A stretch of 64,000 nt of DNA from Chitinophaga rhizosphaerae (lineage in GTDB: Bacteria; Bacteroidota; Bacteroidia; Chitinophagales; Chitinophagaceae). Below, piece by piece: positions 31,407-40,473 of the stretch. The stretch covers positions 51,019-115,018 of the forward strand of contig NZ_RXLO01000012.1 in NCBI RefSeq assembly GCF_003958645.1, given 5' to 3'. Every line of letters starts with the position of its first letter. Position 1 is the stretch's first letter. The notes beneath the pieces are model-generated. The model had not been told where the DNA came from, did not search any database, and saw only the letters and a program-made list of their open reading frames with translations. The position numbers were made by a program, and so were the translations under genes.

Positions 31407-32403
31407 ATGTATATAGTTTGATTTTGGCACCCGGGGCCCGTGTAGCAAATCGTGAATGATACTGTTTCGCTATGCGTGACTTTTATGGTTGATTACGCGG
31501 AATTGCTGCATTTATTGTTGTTTGACTTCTGAGTATAGAGGTAATTGTATTCGCAAGGGATTTCTTATTGGTAGGAGAATCAGATTACGGATATAATTCG
31601 TGTGAACTGAACGAGGGCCGGTTTACCCCTGCCCTTTCCTGGTATATCTCAGACGCTGTTTACGACCAATCTTGTGCTGTAAGATTTTCAGCTGGTTCTG
31701 TAATTGTTGTTCCAGTTTGAATCTGCGTCTTTAAAGACTGGAAATACATTTCTTGTCGCATTATTATGTTCAAACCAGCAGTATCTATTCTTGAATGGAT
31801 CTTCACCATTGTTTGGAAAAGGGAATGTTTATCGCTAATACCTTATGACACCCCCATTTTTGGGTTTGATTGTTTGCCTCGCCGGTTCATCTGTTGATAA
31901 AGTTTACCTTTTACATTGCTTTGCCAGGTAATTAGTGATTCCGCTGTGGAGTTTGTAACCTGCAATGCCTTGAATCTCGTTATGCTGCCTGAAATAACAA
32001 CTTGTGATGGAATGGGGCAATGTGTCGTGGTTATTTGCCGATATCTGGTTCTTTTTCTTCTATGTTTTGTTGTTGAATTGGCAATGCAAGGTGTTTTATT
32101 GCGGGATTTTTGATAAAAGTCTTCAATTTCCCTTGCTGATTAGGTTTTTGACATCCTTTTGAAGGGAAATCATACTCATGGTCATCGTTTCTGTAGTAGT
32201 TGGGAGTATGGAGGGTTTGTTTTCTTCATTCCCAGGTCAAAAGTGGATTCCGCATGTGGAGTTTACCAGGCGGTATGGCGAATAATGATTTTGTTTTTTT
32301 AGAAATGGCGCTGTTTTCTTGAAGGTATTAGACGTACGCGAATTCTATGGATGTTAAATCCGCTGTTTAGCCTAAGACAAGGGTCTATCCTTCCGAAATT
32401 CTA

Positions 32404-32419
32404 TGTTCCACGTGGAACA
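32404..32419. other. parS site 2
   Basis: TGTTCCACGTGGAACA, perfect, with flanking A and T extending the palindrome to 18 bp. Confidence 0.85.
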
Positions 32420-32650
32420 TACTTCGTGTTTGGACTTCAATGTTAGGTTTGGCCTGCATTTTTTTCTGTTTGTTCCGCAGTTTAACAATATGTATCGTGT
32501 TGGATATTGAGTAGTGGGTAGTTCAGCCATTACTATTGGAAGAATTGCATCTTGACGCAACTTTTAATCCGGTTTGATGGGGCAGCATGTATTTACTTGG
32601 TAGGGGCATAGTCTATGGATGGTTTGGGAGTTGAGAATACGTAGTTTAAA

Positions 32651-32666
32651 TGTTCCACGTGGAACA
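32651..32666. other. parS site 3
   Basis: TGTTCCACGTGGAACA, perfect, 247 bases after site 2. Confidence 0.85.
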
Positions 32667-33136
32667 ATCTTGAGATTCATCTCACTAAATGGCCTGAGAT
32701 ACACGCGAGTCTTTGGTTTTTTGGTGGATTGATGCTATATCGGCAGTTTTGAGATAAAAATGTGCGCTTTTGGAGCGAGCGTTGTGATGTTTTTCTTTTT
32801 TACCTCTATTTAGGATGGGTTAAGGTATACCTCCTGGTTTCTGATACGCCCAGAGATGTGTAACGAAAGAAATGTTGATCTATGGAGGCGAAATTTGATG
32901 AAGGATATATACTGTACAGGGTTTTCTTCCCAGGTAGGAGTTTTTTTATGTGCTTTCAGGCATTATTTATAGTCTATTAGTGAATATGGGCAATAATTAT
33001 GGGACAATCCTTTCAATTGGAGCGCTTTTACCTTCTTTCCGAGCTTGGGATAATTATGTCGGCCATTAGCGTACCGCGTTTATCCAGATGTGGGGATTAT
33101 GGCGGGTGGTTTGGTATAGTGCATCGAAGACTTTTA

Positions 33137-33152
33137 TGTTCCACGTGGAACA
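33137..33152. other. parS site 4
   Basis: TGTTCCACGTGGAACA, perfect, with flanking A and T. Confidence 0.85.
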
Positions 33153-33240
33153 TAGGTGGGTTTTACTATTTAAAGCCGCGGGAATGCATGCTTTTCAAGG
33201 AATTATAGGGTAAAAATGATGTTTGGATTATAAAAACTTA

Positions 33241-33256
33241 TGTTCCATGCGGAACT
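33241..33256. other. Degenerate parS-like site
   Basis: TGTTCCATGCGGAACT keeps both TGTTCCA and GGAAC arms but has lost the central CACGTG core, 104 bases after site 4. Possibly a decayed parS. Confidence 0.4.
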
Positions 33257-34216
33257 TGGGTGGGTAAATGTATGAATCGGTGAGGTTAGGATGAATTCGG
33301 GGCCGGAGGGCTTTTGGGGATTACGCCGATGATTTTCAAAGGTCTTTCCTGTATTATAGTGATTTGACCACAGGTTTACTTTGAGGAATGTAGCATTTTG
33401 GGAGGGATCGTCGAGCGCAGTACGGGGAAAACGTTTGGTAGGGTGAGGCCTTGAATATAGGGTATACGCGTAAGGGGGTGTTATGATGGATATAGCGGTT
33501 TTTCGTATGCTGCTTCCAGGAGGGATTCATACCGTGGTAGTGTATTGTTCTTTATTTTACTACCTGCAGGTTTAATAAATAGGTTGGTATTAAGGGCTTG
33601 AATGAATCCGCTTCCTCTTATTCAGGGAGCTTCCAGCTTGGGTAGAGCGTCCATATTTCGAAGGAATAAGCATTCTTCGCTCCGTATGATAAAGATGTGG
33701 TTCCTTTTTGCTTTGTATATCTAAAGCATGTCTGCTATACCCCACAACTCTTGACTTTCCTCCCCTTCATTTGGAGATTCCTTATAGCAAATGTCAAAAG
33801 GGCTTCCTGTATTCCTTAAGCAAGTTTTCGATGTACCCCACCCCGGCGGGTAACATTCTCCATAAATCAGCCCTTACCGCAGGTACATCTATTCAGCAAA
33901 GGCTACAATGACTCCAGGAAAACCCTGAGGCCCCGAACCCAGGACAAAACCCAGGTGAAATCAAAAAAATAGTACCTATAAATACCTTATTAAATATACC
34001 TTTTCAATCTTTTATTATTCGGAAACCACCCCGATCCCCTTACTGCACGTTGTTACAATCATACTATAATCGACCTGGCCATACCACGACACCAGAAAGT
34101 TCCTGCAAGACCATCTCGCATCCCGTCAAGGGAATCTCCTTTCTAACCGAAAGTCAGACAAAGACCATATCACACCGCGGCCCCCAACTTCTACCCTGTC
34201 CATCAATCTTTTGCCT

Positions 34217-34224
34217 TAACTTTG
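34217..34224 (+). promoter_or_regulatory. -7 promoter box of mnmG
   Basis: Perfect TAACTTTG ending 18 bases before the ATG. No TTG at the ideal -33 distance; CTG at 34196-34198 is the closest. Confidence 0.55.
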
Positions 34225-34242
34225 CACTTTCAAAATTCAAAT

Positions 34243-36111
34243 ATGTTCCCTGTTTACGATGTTATTGTAGTTGGTGCCGGACATGCGGGCTGTGAAGCCG
34301 CCGCTGCCGCCGCCAATATGGGTTCCCGGGTGCTCCTCGTTACCATGAATATGCAGACGATCGCGCAAATGAGCTGCAACCCCGCAATGGGTGGCATCGC
34401 CAAAGGCCAGATCGTTCGTGAGATTGATGCCCTCGGAGGCTACTCCGGTATCGTGACCGACCAGTCCATGATCCAGTTCCGCATGCTCAACCGTAGCAAA
34501 GGCCCCGCCATGTGGAGCCCCCGCACACAAAACGACCGCATGCTCTTCGCCGCCAAATGGCGCGAAGCCCTGGAAAATACCCCGAACGTAGATTTCTACC
34601 AGGATATGGTGAAAGCGCTTATCATTAAAAACGGTAGATGCCAGGGCGTAATCACCGGCCTCGGACACGAAATTGCTGCCAAAGCCGTCGTCCTCACTAA
34701 TGGCACCTTCCTTAATGGCGTCATCCATATCGGCGATAAACAGTTCGGCGGCGGTCGCGTTGCAGAAAAAGCCGCCACCGGAATCACCGAACAATTGGTA
34801 TCTCTCGGGTTTGAAAGCGATCGCCTCAAAACCGGGACCCCTCCCCGCATCGATGGCCGCTCCCTCGATTACACGAAAATGGAAGAACAAAAAGGCGACG
34901 ATGAAATCGTTGGCTTTAGCTATATGGACGTAGAAAAGATCCGCCCGGAACAACAACGCTCCTGCTGGATCACCTACACTTCAGAAAATGTACACGAAAT
35001 ACTGAAGACCGGATTCGATCGCTCACCCATGTTCCAGGGAAGAATCCAGGGAATTGGACCCCGCTACTGCCCCTCCATCGAAGATAAAATCAACCGTTTC
35101 GCTGAACGCGAACGCCACCAGTTGTTCGTAGAACCGGAAGGATTCAACACCGTGGAAATTTATGTGAACGGTTTTTCGACTTCCCTCCCGGAAGATGTTC
35201 AGCTAAAAGCCCTGCGCATGGTGGCCGGTTTTGAGAATGTGAGAATGTTCCGGCCCGGGTACGCGATCGAATATGACTACTTCCCACCCACCCAACTGCA
35301 GTTTTCTCTCGAAACGAAACAGGTCGCTAACCTGTTTTTCGCCGGCCAGATCAACGGAACCACCGGGTACGAAGAAGCCGCATGTCAAGGTTTGATGGCC
35401 GGCATCAACGCACACCTGAAAGTTACCGAACAGGCGCCGCTCGTTTTGAAACGTAGCGAAGCATACATTGGCGTACTGATCGATGACCTCATCAACAAAG
35501 GAACCGACGAACCCTACCGCATGTTTACTTCCCGCGCGGAATTCAGGACCCTCCTTCGCCAGGACAATGCCGACCTCCGTTTGACCGAACGCAGCCACGC
35601 CCTCGGTCTCGCAACCGACGAGCGCATGGCCCGCACCCGCGAAAAACTGGAAGGCGTTGAAAAAATAAAATCCATCCTGAAAGAATTACCGCTCGAACCG
35701 GAAGAAGCGAACGCCTGGTTACAAGCCAGTGGCTCCGCTCCCCTTACCCAAAAACAACGCGCACACCAAATTTTGCTGCGCCCGGGTATTGATATTTTTT
35801 CTATGAAACAGCATTTGCCGAAAGTGGAAAAAGCACTCGAAAACTATTCTAAGGAAGTGCTCGAGCAGGTAGAAATCCAGGTGAAGTACGACGTGTATAT
35901 CGAAAAGGAAAATGAACTGGTGCAAAGAATGAGTCAACTCGAAGACCTGATGATCCCCGAAACGTTCGACTATTCCAAACTCGTTTCGCTATCGAACGAA
36001 GCACGTCAGAAGTTTACGCGTATCAAACCGCGGACCCTCGGTCAGGCAAGCCGGATCAGCGGCGTCAATCCCAGCGACGTACAAATTCTCATGGTCTACA
36101 TGGGTCGATAG
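34243..36111 (+). CDS. mnmG: tRNA uridine-5-carboxymethylaminomethyl modification enzyme MnmG (GidA)
   Basis: 622 residues from the ATG at 34243; a TTG at 34222 lies inside the promoter and was rejected. FAD-binding VVGAGHAGCEAA is at the N-terminus, with the family motifs CNPAMGGIAKG, KTGTPPRIDGRS and GQINGTTGYEEAA. With MnmE it modifies U34 of several tRNAs. mnmG (gidA) commonly neighbours bacterial replication origins, which fits the DnaA boxes and parS sites around it. It ends with a strong terminator that directly abuts a parS site. Confidence 0.97.
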   Translation: MFPVYDVIVVGAGHAGCEAAAAAANMGSRVLLVTMNMQTIAQMSCNPAMGGIAKGQIVREIDALGGYSGIVTDQSMIQFRMLNRSKGPAMWSPRTQNDRMLFAAKWREALENTPNVDFYQDMVKALIIKNGRCQGVITGLGHEIAAKAVVLTNGTFLNGVIHIGDKQFGGGRVAEKAATGITEQLVSLGFESDRLKTGTPPRIDGRSLDYTKMEEQKGDDEIVGFSYMDVEKIRPEQQRSCWITYTSENVHEILKTGFDRSPMFQGRIQGIGPRYCPSIEDKINRFAERERHQLFVEPEGFNTVEIYVNGFSTSLPEDVQLKALRMVAGFENVRMFRPGYAIEYDYFPPTQLQFSLETKQVANLFFAGQINGTTGYEEAACQGLMAGINAHLKVTEQAPLVLKRSEAYIGVLIDDLINKGTDEPYRMFTSRAEFRTLLRQDNADLRLTERSHALGLATDERMARTREKLEGVEKIKSILKELPLEPEEANAWLQASGSAPLTQKQRAHQILLRPGIDIFSMKQHLPKVEKALENYSKEVLEQVEIQVKYDVYIEKENELVQRMSQLEDLMIPETFDYSKLVSLSNEARQKFTRIKPRTLGQASRISGVNPSDVQILMVYMGR

Positions 36112-36128
36112 AAAAATATTTTCTCAAG

Positions 36129-36166
36129 AAAAAAGGAGCGACCGGTTTTTCGGCCGCTCCTTTTTT
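36129..36166 (+). terminator. Terminator of mnmG
   Basis: AAGGAGCG..CCGG, T-loop, CGG..CGCTCCTT stem followed by a T-run. Confidence 0.9.
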
Positions 36167-36167
36167 A

Positions 36168-36183
36168 TGTTCCACGTGGAAAA
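36168..36183. other. parS site 5 (one mismatch)
   Basis: TGTTCCACGTGGAAAA: the full core and left arm are intact, with one mismatch in the right arm. It begins one base after the mnmG terminator T-run region. Confidence 0.7.
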
Positions 36184-36492
36184 ATGACGATTTCATCCAG
36201 AAAATCGTAATTAATTGAAAATCAATAAATTAAAAACATCTCTAAATTTCGATGATCTCGGCATGACTGAGGGGTAAGTATCAAAATCGATAAAAATCGA
36301 AAATCGGGGCTAAAAAGCGGGCTATATTTGAATGGGGTATTCTTGAAGAAAAAACGGAACAAGTTTTAACGAAATTTTGCGATAGAGGCAACCTGCGAGC
36401 ATTGAAAAACGTACATACTGTAGTAACGCCCGAAAAAATTTTTGCCATCCGTTTTCCCGCGGTTTCGGGAAACCCGAATTTTAAAAAAATCA
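36184..36492 (+). promoter_or_regulatory. AT-rich leader of the ECF sigma gene with a -7 box
   Basis: No gene is visible. A perfect TATATTTG box at 36323-36330 probably starts the sigma-factor transcript, giving a long leader (>100 bases). Short A/T-rich repeats of ATCGA occur at 36286-36305. No stable terminator-like hairpin was seen. Confidence 0.4.
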
Positions 36493-37071
36493 GTGCAAGA
36501 CATATCAGCAATCATAGCGGGCTGCAAGAACTGGGACCGTTCCAGTCAGGAAGCACTTTACCGGCAATTCTTTGGATATGCCATGGCTATCTGTTTGCGA
36601 TATGCGAATAACAAAGAAGAGGCGATTGAAATTTTAAACGACGGTTTCTTGAAAATTTTTCACCACATCGATTCTTACGATACGTCCCGACCTTTCAAAA
36701 GCTGGTTGAGCAAAATCATGGCAAACACCGCTATCGACCATTTGCGCAGCCGGAAGAAAATCGTTTTTACGGAAGATATCACGCAGGTGTATGAATTGGG
36801 GATGCCAGACGAGTATGCCATCAGTAAATTAACATACGAAGAAATTCTCCGATTGGTACAACACCTCCCTCCCGCTTACCGGACCGTTTTCAATTTATAC
36901 GTGCTCGAAGGATTTCAGCACCAGGAAATTTCAAACATGCTCGGGATCTCGGAAGGAACGTCCAAATCCAATCTGTTTAAGGCGAAGCGGATTCTCAAAG
37001 AAAAAATCGAAGCAATCACCTCTATGAATATTTCCGGCCCGGGATCCATCGGTGCCGCCCAACCGTCATGA
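36493..37071 (+). CDS. ECF-type RNA polymerase sigma factor
   Basis: 192 residues if started at the GTG at 36493; a TTG at 36442 would add 17 basic residues of doubtful value. Sigma-70 region 2 is at residues ~20-85 (LYRQFFGYAMAICLRYANNKEEAIEILNDGFLKIF) and region 4 at ~125-175 (LPPAYRTVFNLYVLEGFQHQEISNMLGISEGTSKSNL). Its stop overlaps the start of the next gene by 4 bases (ATGA), so that gene's product, anchored in the membrane, is the natural partner or inhibitor. Target promoters unknown. Confidence 0.9.
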   Translation: MQDISAIIAGCKNWDRSSQEALYRQFFGYAMAICLRYANNKEEAIEILNDGFLKIFHHIDSYDTSRPFKSWLSKIMANTAIDHLRSRKKIVFTEDITQVYELGMPDEYAISKLTYEEILRLVQHLPPAYRTVFNLYVLEGFQHQEISNMLGISEGTSKSNLFKAKRILKEKIEAITSMNISGPGSIGAAQPS

Positions 37072-38495
37072 GCGAACAGTTTGAACATAATATCCGGAAA
37101 AAGCTGCAGGATGCAGAAATTCCATTCGAGCCCATGGCCTGGGAGCGAATGGAAAAACTGCTGGACGAACCTAACCGCCGGCGCCCCATCTGGTGGTGGC
37201 TGAGCGGGCTTGTGCTCATCCTTGGGCTCGGCGGCTGGTGGTTCTTCTCGCAACAGCATGTGGAAAACCCCGGCGCATCGTCCGAAAATAAAATGGCCAG
37301 TCCGGAAGGGAAAAACGAAACGGTGGATAACACCCCCGCTTCCGGAACCGCGAAACTTCCTTCCGCGGATGATGGAAAATTGAATGTGGATAATCCGTCG
37401 AAATCGTCCGGATCTCCTTCCACCGATTTCATTTCAAAAGGAGAAAATTCGAATGATGTGGATAAAGGGGCTTCCACCTCCCCTTCCCCTTTTCTAAAAA
37501 AAGATATCAGGAAAATGCAGGCTGGGAAAAATGGCATTGCGACAAACGGTACCTCGCAAAACCGGAACAACGACAATCCGGATGTGGATAAAGTGACCAG
37601 TTCATCGTTGATTTCTAAAAATGGAAATCCGGATGTGAATAATTCAACAGCCCAATCGATCAACATCGCTCAAAAAAATGGAACGGGAAATCCGGATGTG
37701 AATAAGTGGACCGATCCACCCAAAAATATCGATCAAAAAACGATCGAGATCAATTCAGATGTGAATAAGCCTGCGCCCGCAATAATTCCACCCCAAAATC
37801 AGGCCGACAAAAAAACGGATGTGGATAAAGGCACCGGAATTACATCAACGCCAGGATTGAACAATCCTTCCGCAGAAACGAAGACGGACTCGGCACAATC
37901 AAACCCCGATCCCTGGAAAGCCCCGCGGAGAAAGGGTTTCGAAGGAGGGATTTTCCTCGGGCCGGATGTGAACGCCACCGGGTCTTTCGTGGGCACCAAG
38001 ATCGGGTTCACCGGCGGCCTCCTGCTCAGGTACCATGTGAATAACCGCTGGTTCATCAGTACCGGCGCCGCCTACACGAAAAAAATGTACGGCGCTTCCC
38101 CGGACGAATACAAAGTTCCCGGTCCCGCATATTACATAGACATCGACGCGGATTGTGACGTGATCGATGTGCCGCTCAATTTGCATTACGTTTTTGCAGA
38201 ACGTCCGACCGGCAGATGGAACGTGAGCGCCGGCGCATCCACGTATTTCATGCTGCGCGAAAAGTATGATTATTACTATACCAACTATCCCAAACGCACC
38301 CGCGTATACAGCAACCAAAACCAACACTGGTTTTCCGTCATCAACCTCAGCGCTGGTTGGGAGAAAAACACGAAAGGCCGGTTGAACTGGGGCTTGCAAC
38401 CTTATGTGAAAATTCCGGCCGGTGGCGTTGGGGAAGGAAAGGTGAAGTTGTATTCCGCCGGCGTCAGCCTGCAGGTCACATTGGGTAAAAAATAA
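37068..38495 (+). CDS. Membrane-anchored protein with a long linker and outer-membrane beta-barrel domain (sigma-factor partner)
   Basis: 475 residues in three parts. A ~35-residue cytoplasmic segment with the anti-sigma-like IPFEPMAWERMEKLL leads into one membrane helix (residues ~41-60). A ~225-residue Asn/Asp/Lys/Ser/Pro-rich linker follows, with recurring NPDV(D/N)K. A C-terminal beta-barrel-like domain (residues ~289-475, starting GFEGGIFLGPDVNA) resembles OMP_b-brl families. It could bridge inner and outer membranes and hold the sigma factor, which is inference. Oddly, eight perfect DnaA boxes are embedded in the coding strand of the linker and early barrel. Confidence 0.8.
   Translation: MSEQFEHNIRKKLQDAEIPFEPMAWERMEKLLDEPNRRRPIWWWLSGLVLILGLGGWWFFSQQHVENPGASSENKMASPEGKNETVDNTPASGTAKLPSADDGKLNVDNPSKSSGSPSTDFISKGENSNDVDKGASTSPSPFLKKDIRKMQAGKNGIATNGTSQNRNNDNPDVDKVTSSSLISKNGNPDVNNSTAQSINIAQKNGTGNPDVNKWTDPPKNIDQKTIEINSDVNKPAPAIIPPQNQADKKTDVDKGTGITSTPGLNNPSAETKTDSAQSNPDPWKAPRRKGFEGGIFLGPDVNATGSFVGTKIGFTGGLLLRYHVNNRWFISTGAAYTKKMYGASPDEYKVPGPAYYIDIDADCDVIDVPLNLHYVFAERPTGRWNVSAGASTYFMLREKYDYYYTNYPKRTRVYSNQNQHWFSVINLSAGWEKNTKGRLNWGLQPYVKIPAGGVGEGKVKLYSAGVSLQVTLGKK
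37322..38044. repeat. Intragenic array of eight perfect DnaA boxes
   Basis: All boxes have the same orientation (TTATNCACA on the minus strand). TTATCCACA: 37385-37393, 37457-37465, 37583-37591 and 37820-37828. TTATTCACA: 37634-37642, 37697-37705, 37760-37768 and 38036-38044. A one-mismatch copy lies at 37322-37330. Start-to-start spacings are 72, 126, 51, 63, 63, 60 and 216, several being close to whole numbers of helical turns. Each is read in frame as Val-(Asp/Asn)-(Asn/Lys). A further perfect box lies at 38772-38780 in hemJ. Confidence 0.85.
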
Positions 38496-38502
38496 AAGCG
38501 GA

Positions 38503-39033
38503 TTATTTTTTCTTCTCGCGAATGTTCTTGTACACCTTGATCGCCACCATGAGCGCGGCGGTAAAAAGGGCAAGGCCGGCCAAGGCCCAAACCGTACTCA
38601 GAAAACTTTTCAGGACTACCAGGAAAACGATCGCTACCAGGAAGATCGTGGCCACTTCGTTCCAGACGCGGAGTTGCGTGGAACTGCGTTTGATGACCCC
38701 GGCCTGGAGGTCTTTGTAAATGCCGTGAAGGAAAAAGAAATAAAAATACAGGCCGAGCACGAAAGCCAGCTTTATCCACAGCCAAACCGGGATACTGCCT
38801 AGCAAAAACGCCATCCATGGACCCAAAATCAACGTCAGCACGGCCGACGGCCAGGTGATCCCGAACCACAACCGTTTCATCATGATCCGGTATTGATCCT
38901 GGAGAATGCTGCGACGGGGCTCTTCCATCTCCTCCGCTTCCGTGAAATACACGAACAGCCGCACGATGTAAAACATCCCGGCGAACCAGGTCACGATGAA
39001 AATGATATGAAGCGCCTTGATGGTGAGGTACAT
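38503..39033 (-). CDS. hemJ: Protoporphyrinogen IX oxidase HemJ (CopD/UPF0093 family)
   Basis: 176 residues with four to five membrane segments. It starts with the HemJ signature LKALHIIFIVTWFAGMFYIVRLF (conserved His and aromatic residues) and later has LRVWNE. HemJ oxidises protoporphyrinogen IX in haem synthesis in bacteria lacking HemG/HemY. The alternative reading as a copper-resistance CopD protein is less likely at this length. A TATTTTTG box sits five bases before the ATG, suggesting a leaderless mRNA. A perfect DnaA box (38772-38780) lies within it. Confidence 0.85.
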   Translation of the reverse strand: MYLTIKALHIIFIVTWFAGMFYIVRLFVYFTEAEEMEEPRRSILQDQYRIMMKRLWFGITWPSAVLTLILGPWMAFLLGSIPVWLWIKLAFVLGLYFYFFFLHGIYKDLQAGVIKRSSTQLRVWNEVATIFLVAIVFLVVLKSFLSTVWALAGLALFTAALMVAIKVYKNIREKKK

Positions 39034-39038
39034 AATGG

Positions 39039-39046
39039 CAAAAATA
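39039..39046 (-). promoter_or_regulatory. -7 box of hemJ, probably leaderless
   Basis: Minus strand TATTTTTG, five bases before the ATG at 39031-39033. No -33 TTG seen. Confidence 0.45.
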
Positions 39047-39054
39047 AATAAAAA

Positions 39055-40389
39055 TCACCGGGCGTCCGTCACCCGCCTGGAAAGGGATGAGCGTTGCTCC
39101 CGGTCCATGTAAGAATCCTTGCGGCTGTCGCGCGAGAAAGCGTACACGAGCAGCGAAATGAAAATGCAGATGGTCACGTACCAGTAATACCACGATTCAT
39201 GGCCGATCACTTTGAGTTGGAACGCGATGGTTTCGGCTGTTCCGCCGAAAAGTGCCACCGTTAACGCATAAGGGAATCCCACGCCGAGCGCTCTTACTTC
39301 AGCCGGGAACATTTCCGCTTTTACGACGGCGTTGATAGACGTATAGCCGCTCTCGATCACGAGCGCGGCGAGTATCAAAAAGAAGGCGCTCCAGACGGTA
39401 CCGGCCTGGCTGATGGCTGTGAGCAACGGAACGGTTAAGAGGGTTCCCAACACGCCGAAGCCGATCAGTAAAGGCTTTCGGCCGATTTTGTCGGACAGTT
39501 TGCCGAACAGTGGCTGAATGCCGGCGAAGATCAGCACGAGGAAAAACGAAATGAGCGTGGATTCTTCTTTGGACAGTTTCACGGTGTTGACGAGAAACTT
39601 TTGCATGTAGGTGGTATAGGTGTAAAACGCGAGCGTCCCTCCCATCGTCAAACCTACAACGGTGAGCACTGCGCGGGGATGATCGCGGAAAAGTGCTTTC
39701 ACGGAGCCGCGCTCTTTCTTTTTCGTGTAAAGGTCTACGGATTCGTGCATGTTCCGGCGGAGATACAAAGCGGTGATCGCGAGCGCTGCGCCGATAATGA
39801 ACGGAATGCGCCATCCCCATTCCGCCAATTGTTCCGGAGTGAGGAAAACCCGCTGAAGGAGCATCTGTACGCCGAGCGCGAGGATTTGTCCACCGATAAG
39901 CGTCACATATTGAAAGCTGGAAAAGAAACCCCTGCGCGAGGGGTCCGCCACTTCACTGAGGTATGTTGCCGATGTACCGTACTCGCCGCCCACGCTGAGC
40001 CCTTGCATAAGGCGCGCCAGCAAAAGCAGCACGGGCGCAGCTACGCCGATGCTGGAAAAAGAGGGTGTACAGGCGATGAGCAAAGAACCGAGCGACATTA
40101 ATAATACCGACAACGTCATCGCTGTTTTCCGGCCGCGGCGATCGGCGATTGTTCCAAAAAGCCATCCGCCGAGGGGGCGCATGAGAAAACCCACGGCAAA
40201 AATGGCGGCGGTGTTTAATAATTGTGCGGTAGGATTGTCTGACGGAAAGAAGACCGGTGCGAAATAAATCGCGAAGGCGGAATAGGCATACCAATCATAC
40301 CACTCCACGAGATTGCCGACGGAGCCGGTAAAGATTGCTTTCAAACGCCACGCAGTGGTGGCCTGGCGTGGAATGGAATTAGTGGTCAT
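39055..40389 (-). CDS. MFS transporter of the metabolite:H+ symporter type (KgtP/ProP-like)
   Basis: 444 residues, twelve membrane segments. MHS-family hallmarks: GNLVEWYDWYAYS near the N-terminus, RPLGGWLFGTIADRRGRK in loop 2-3, GGEYGTSATYLSEVA in segment 5, and a central loop rich in charged residues. The family imports small acids such as 2-oxoglutarate, citrate, proline or betaine with protons; the substrate is not predictable here. hemJ follows 21 bases downstream but appears to have its own promoter box. Confidence 0.9.
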   Translation of the reverse strand: MTTNSIPRQATTAWRLKAIFTGSVGNLVEWYDWYAYSAFAIYFAPVFFPSDNPTAQLLNTAAIFAVGFLMRPLGGWLFGTIADRRGRKTAMTLSVLLMSLGSLLIACTPSFSSIGVAAPVLLLLARLMQGLSVGGEYGTSATYLSEVADPSRRGFFSSFQYVTLIGGQILALGVQMLLQRVFLTPEQLAEWGWRIPFIIGAALAITALYLRRNMHESVDLYTKKKERGSVKALFRDHPRAVLTVVGLTMGGTLAFYTYTTYMQKFLVNTVKLSKEESTLISFFLVLIFAGIQPLFGKLSDKIGRKPLLIGFGVLGTLLTVPLLTAISQAGTVWSAFFLILAALVIESGYTSINAVVKAEMFPAEVRALGVGFPYALTVALFGGTAETIAFQLKVIGHESWYYWYVTICIFISLLVYAFSRDSRKDSYMDREQRSSLSRRVTDAR

Positions 40390-40393
40390 GAAT

Positions 40394-40401
40394 CAAAAAT
40401 A
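40394..40401 (-). promoter_or_regulatory. -7 box of the MFS transporter gene, probably leaderless
   Basis: Minus strand TATTTTTG, four bases before the ATG, the same geometry as mgsA. Confidence 0.45.
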
Positions 40402-40473
40402 AATATTTCCCGGACATCCTTTTCTTAACAAACCTTTCACCCCCGGTTTCAACAAAAAAACGAAATTCGGATC

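Larger units (their letters stand above)
31407..34216. other. 2.8-kb gene-free, AT-rich origin-proximal region
   Basis: No frame here shows the codon use, start context or motifs of the neighbouring genes; the longest candidates are below 85 codons. It contains three perfect parS sites (32404, 32651, 33137) and a degenerate one (33241). The plus strand is strongly G/T-rich up to about 33.65 kb and then abruptly C/A-rich until mnmG. No tRNA, tmRNA, RNase P or SRP RNA was recognised. Confidence 0.7.

Noticed and set aside
31916..33911. Short open frames (60-70 codons) in the gene-free region
   Set aside because: They lack start signals, normal codon use and recognisable motifs; their number is what an AT-rich 2.8 kb stretch would give by chance.
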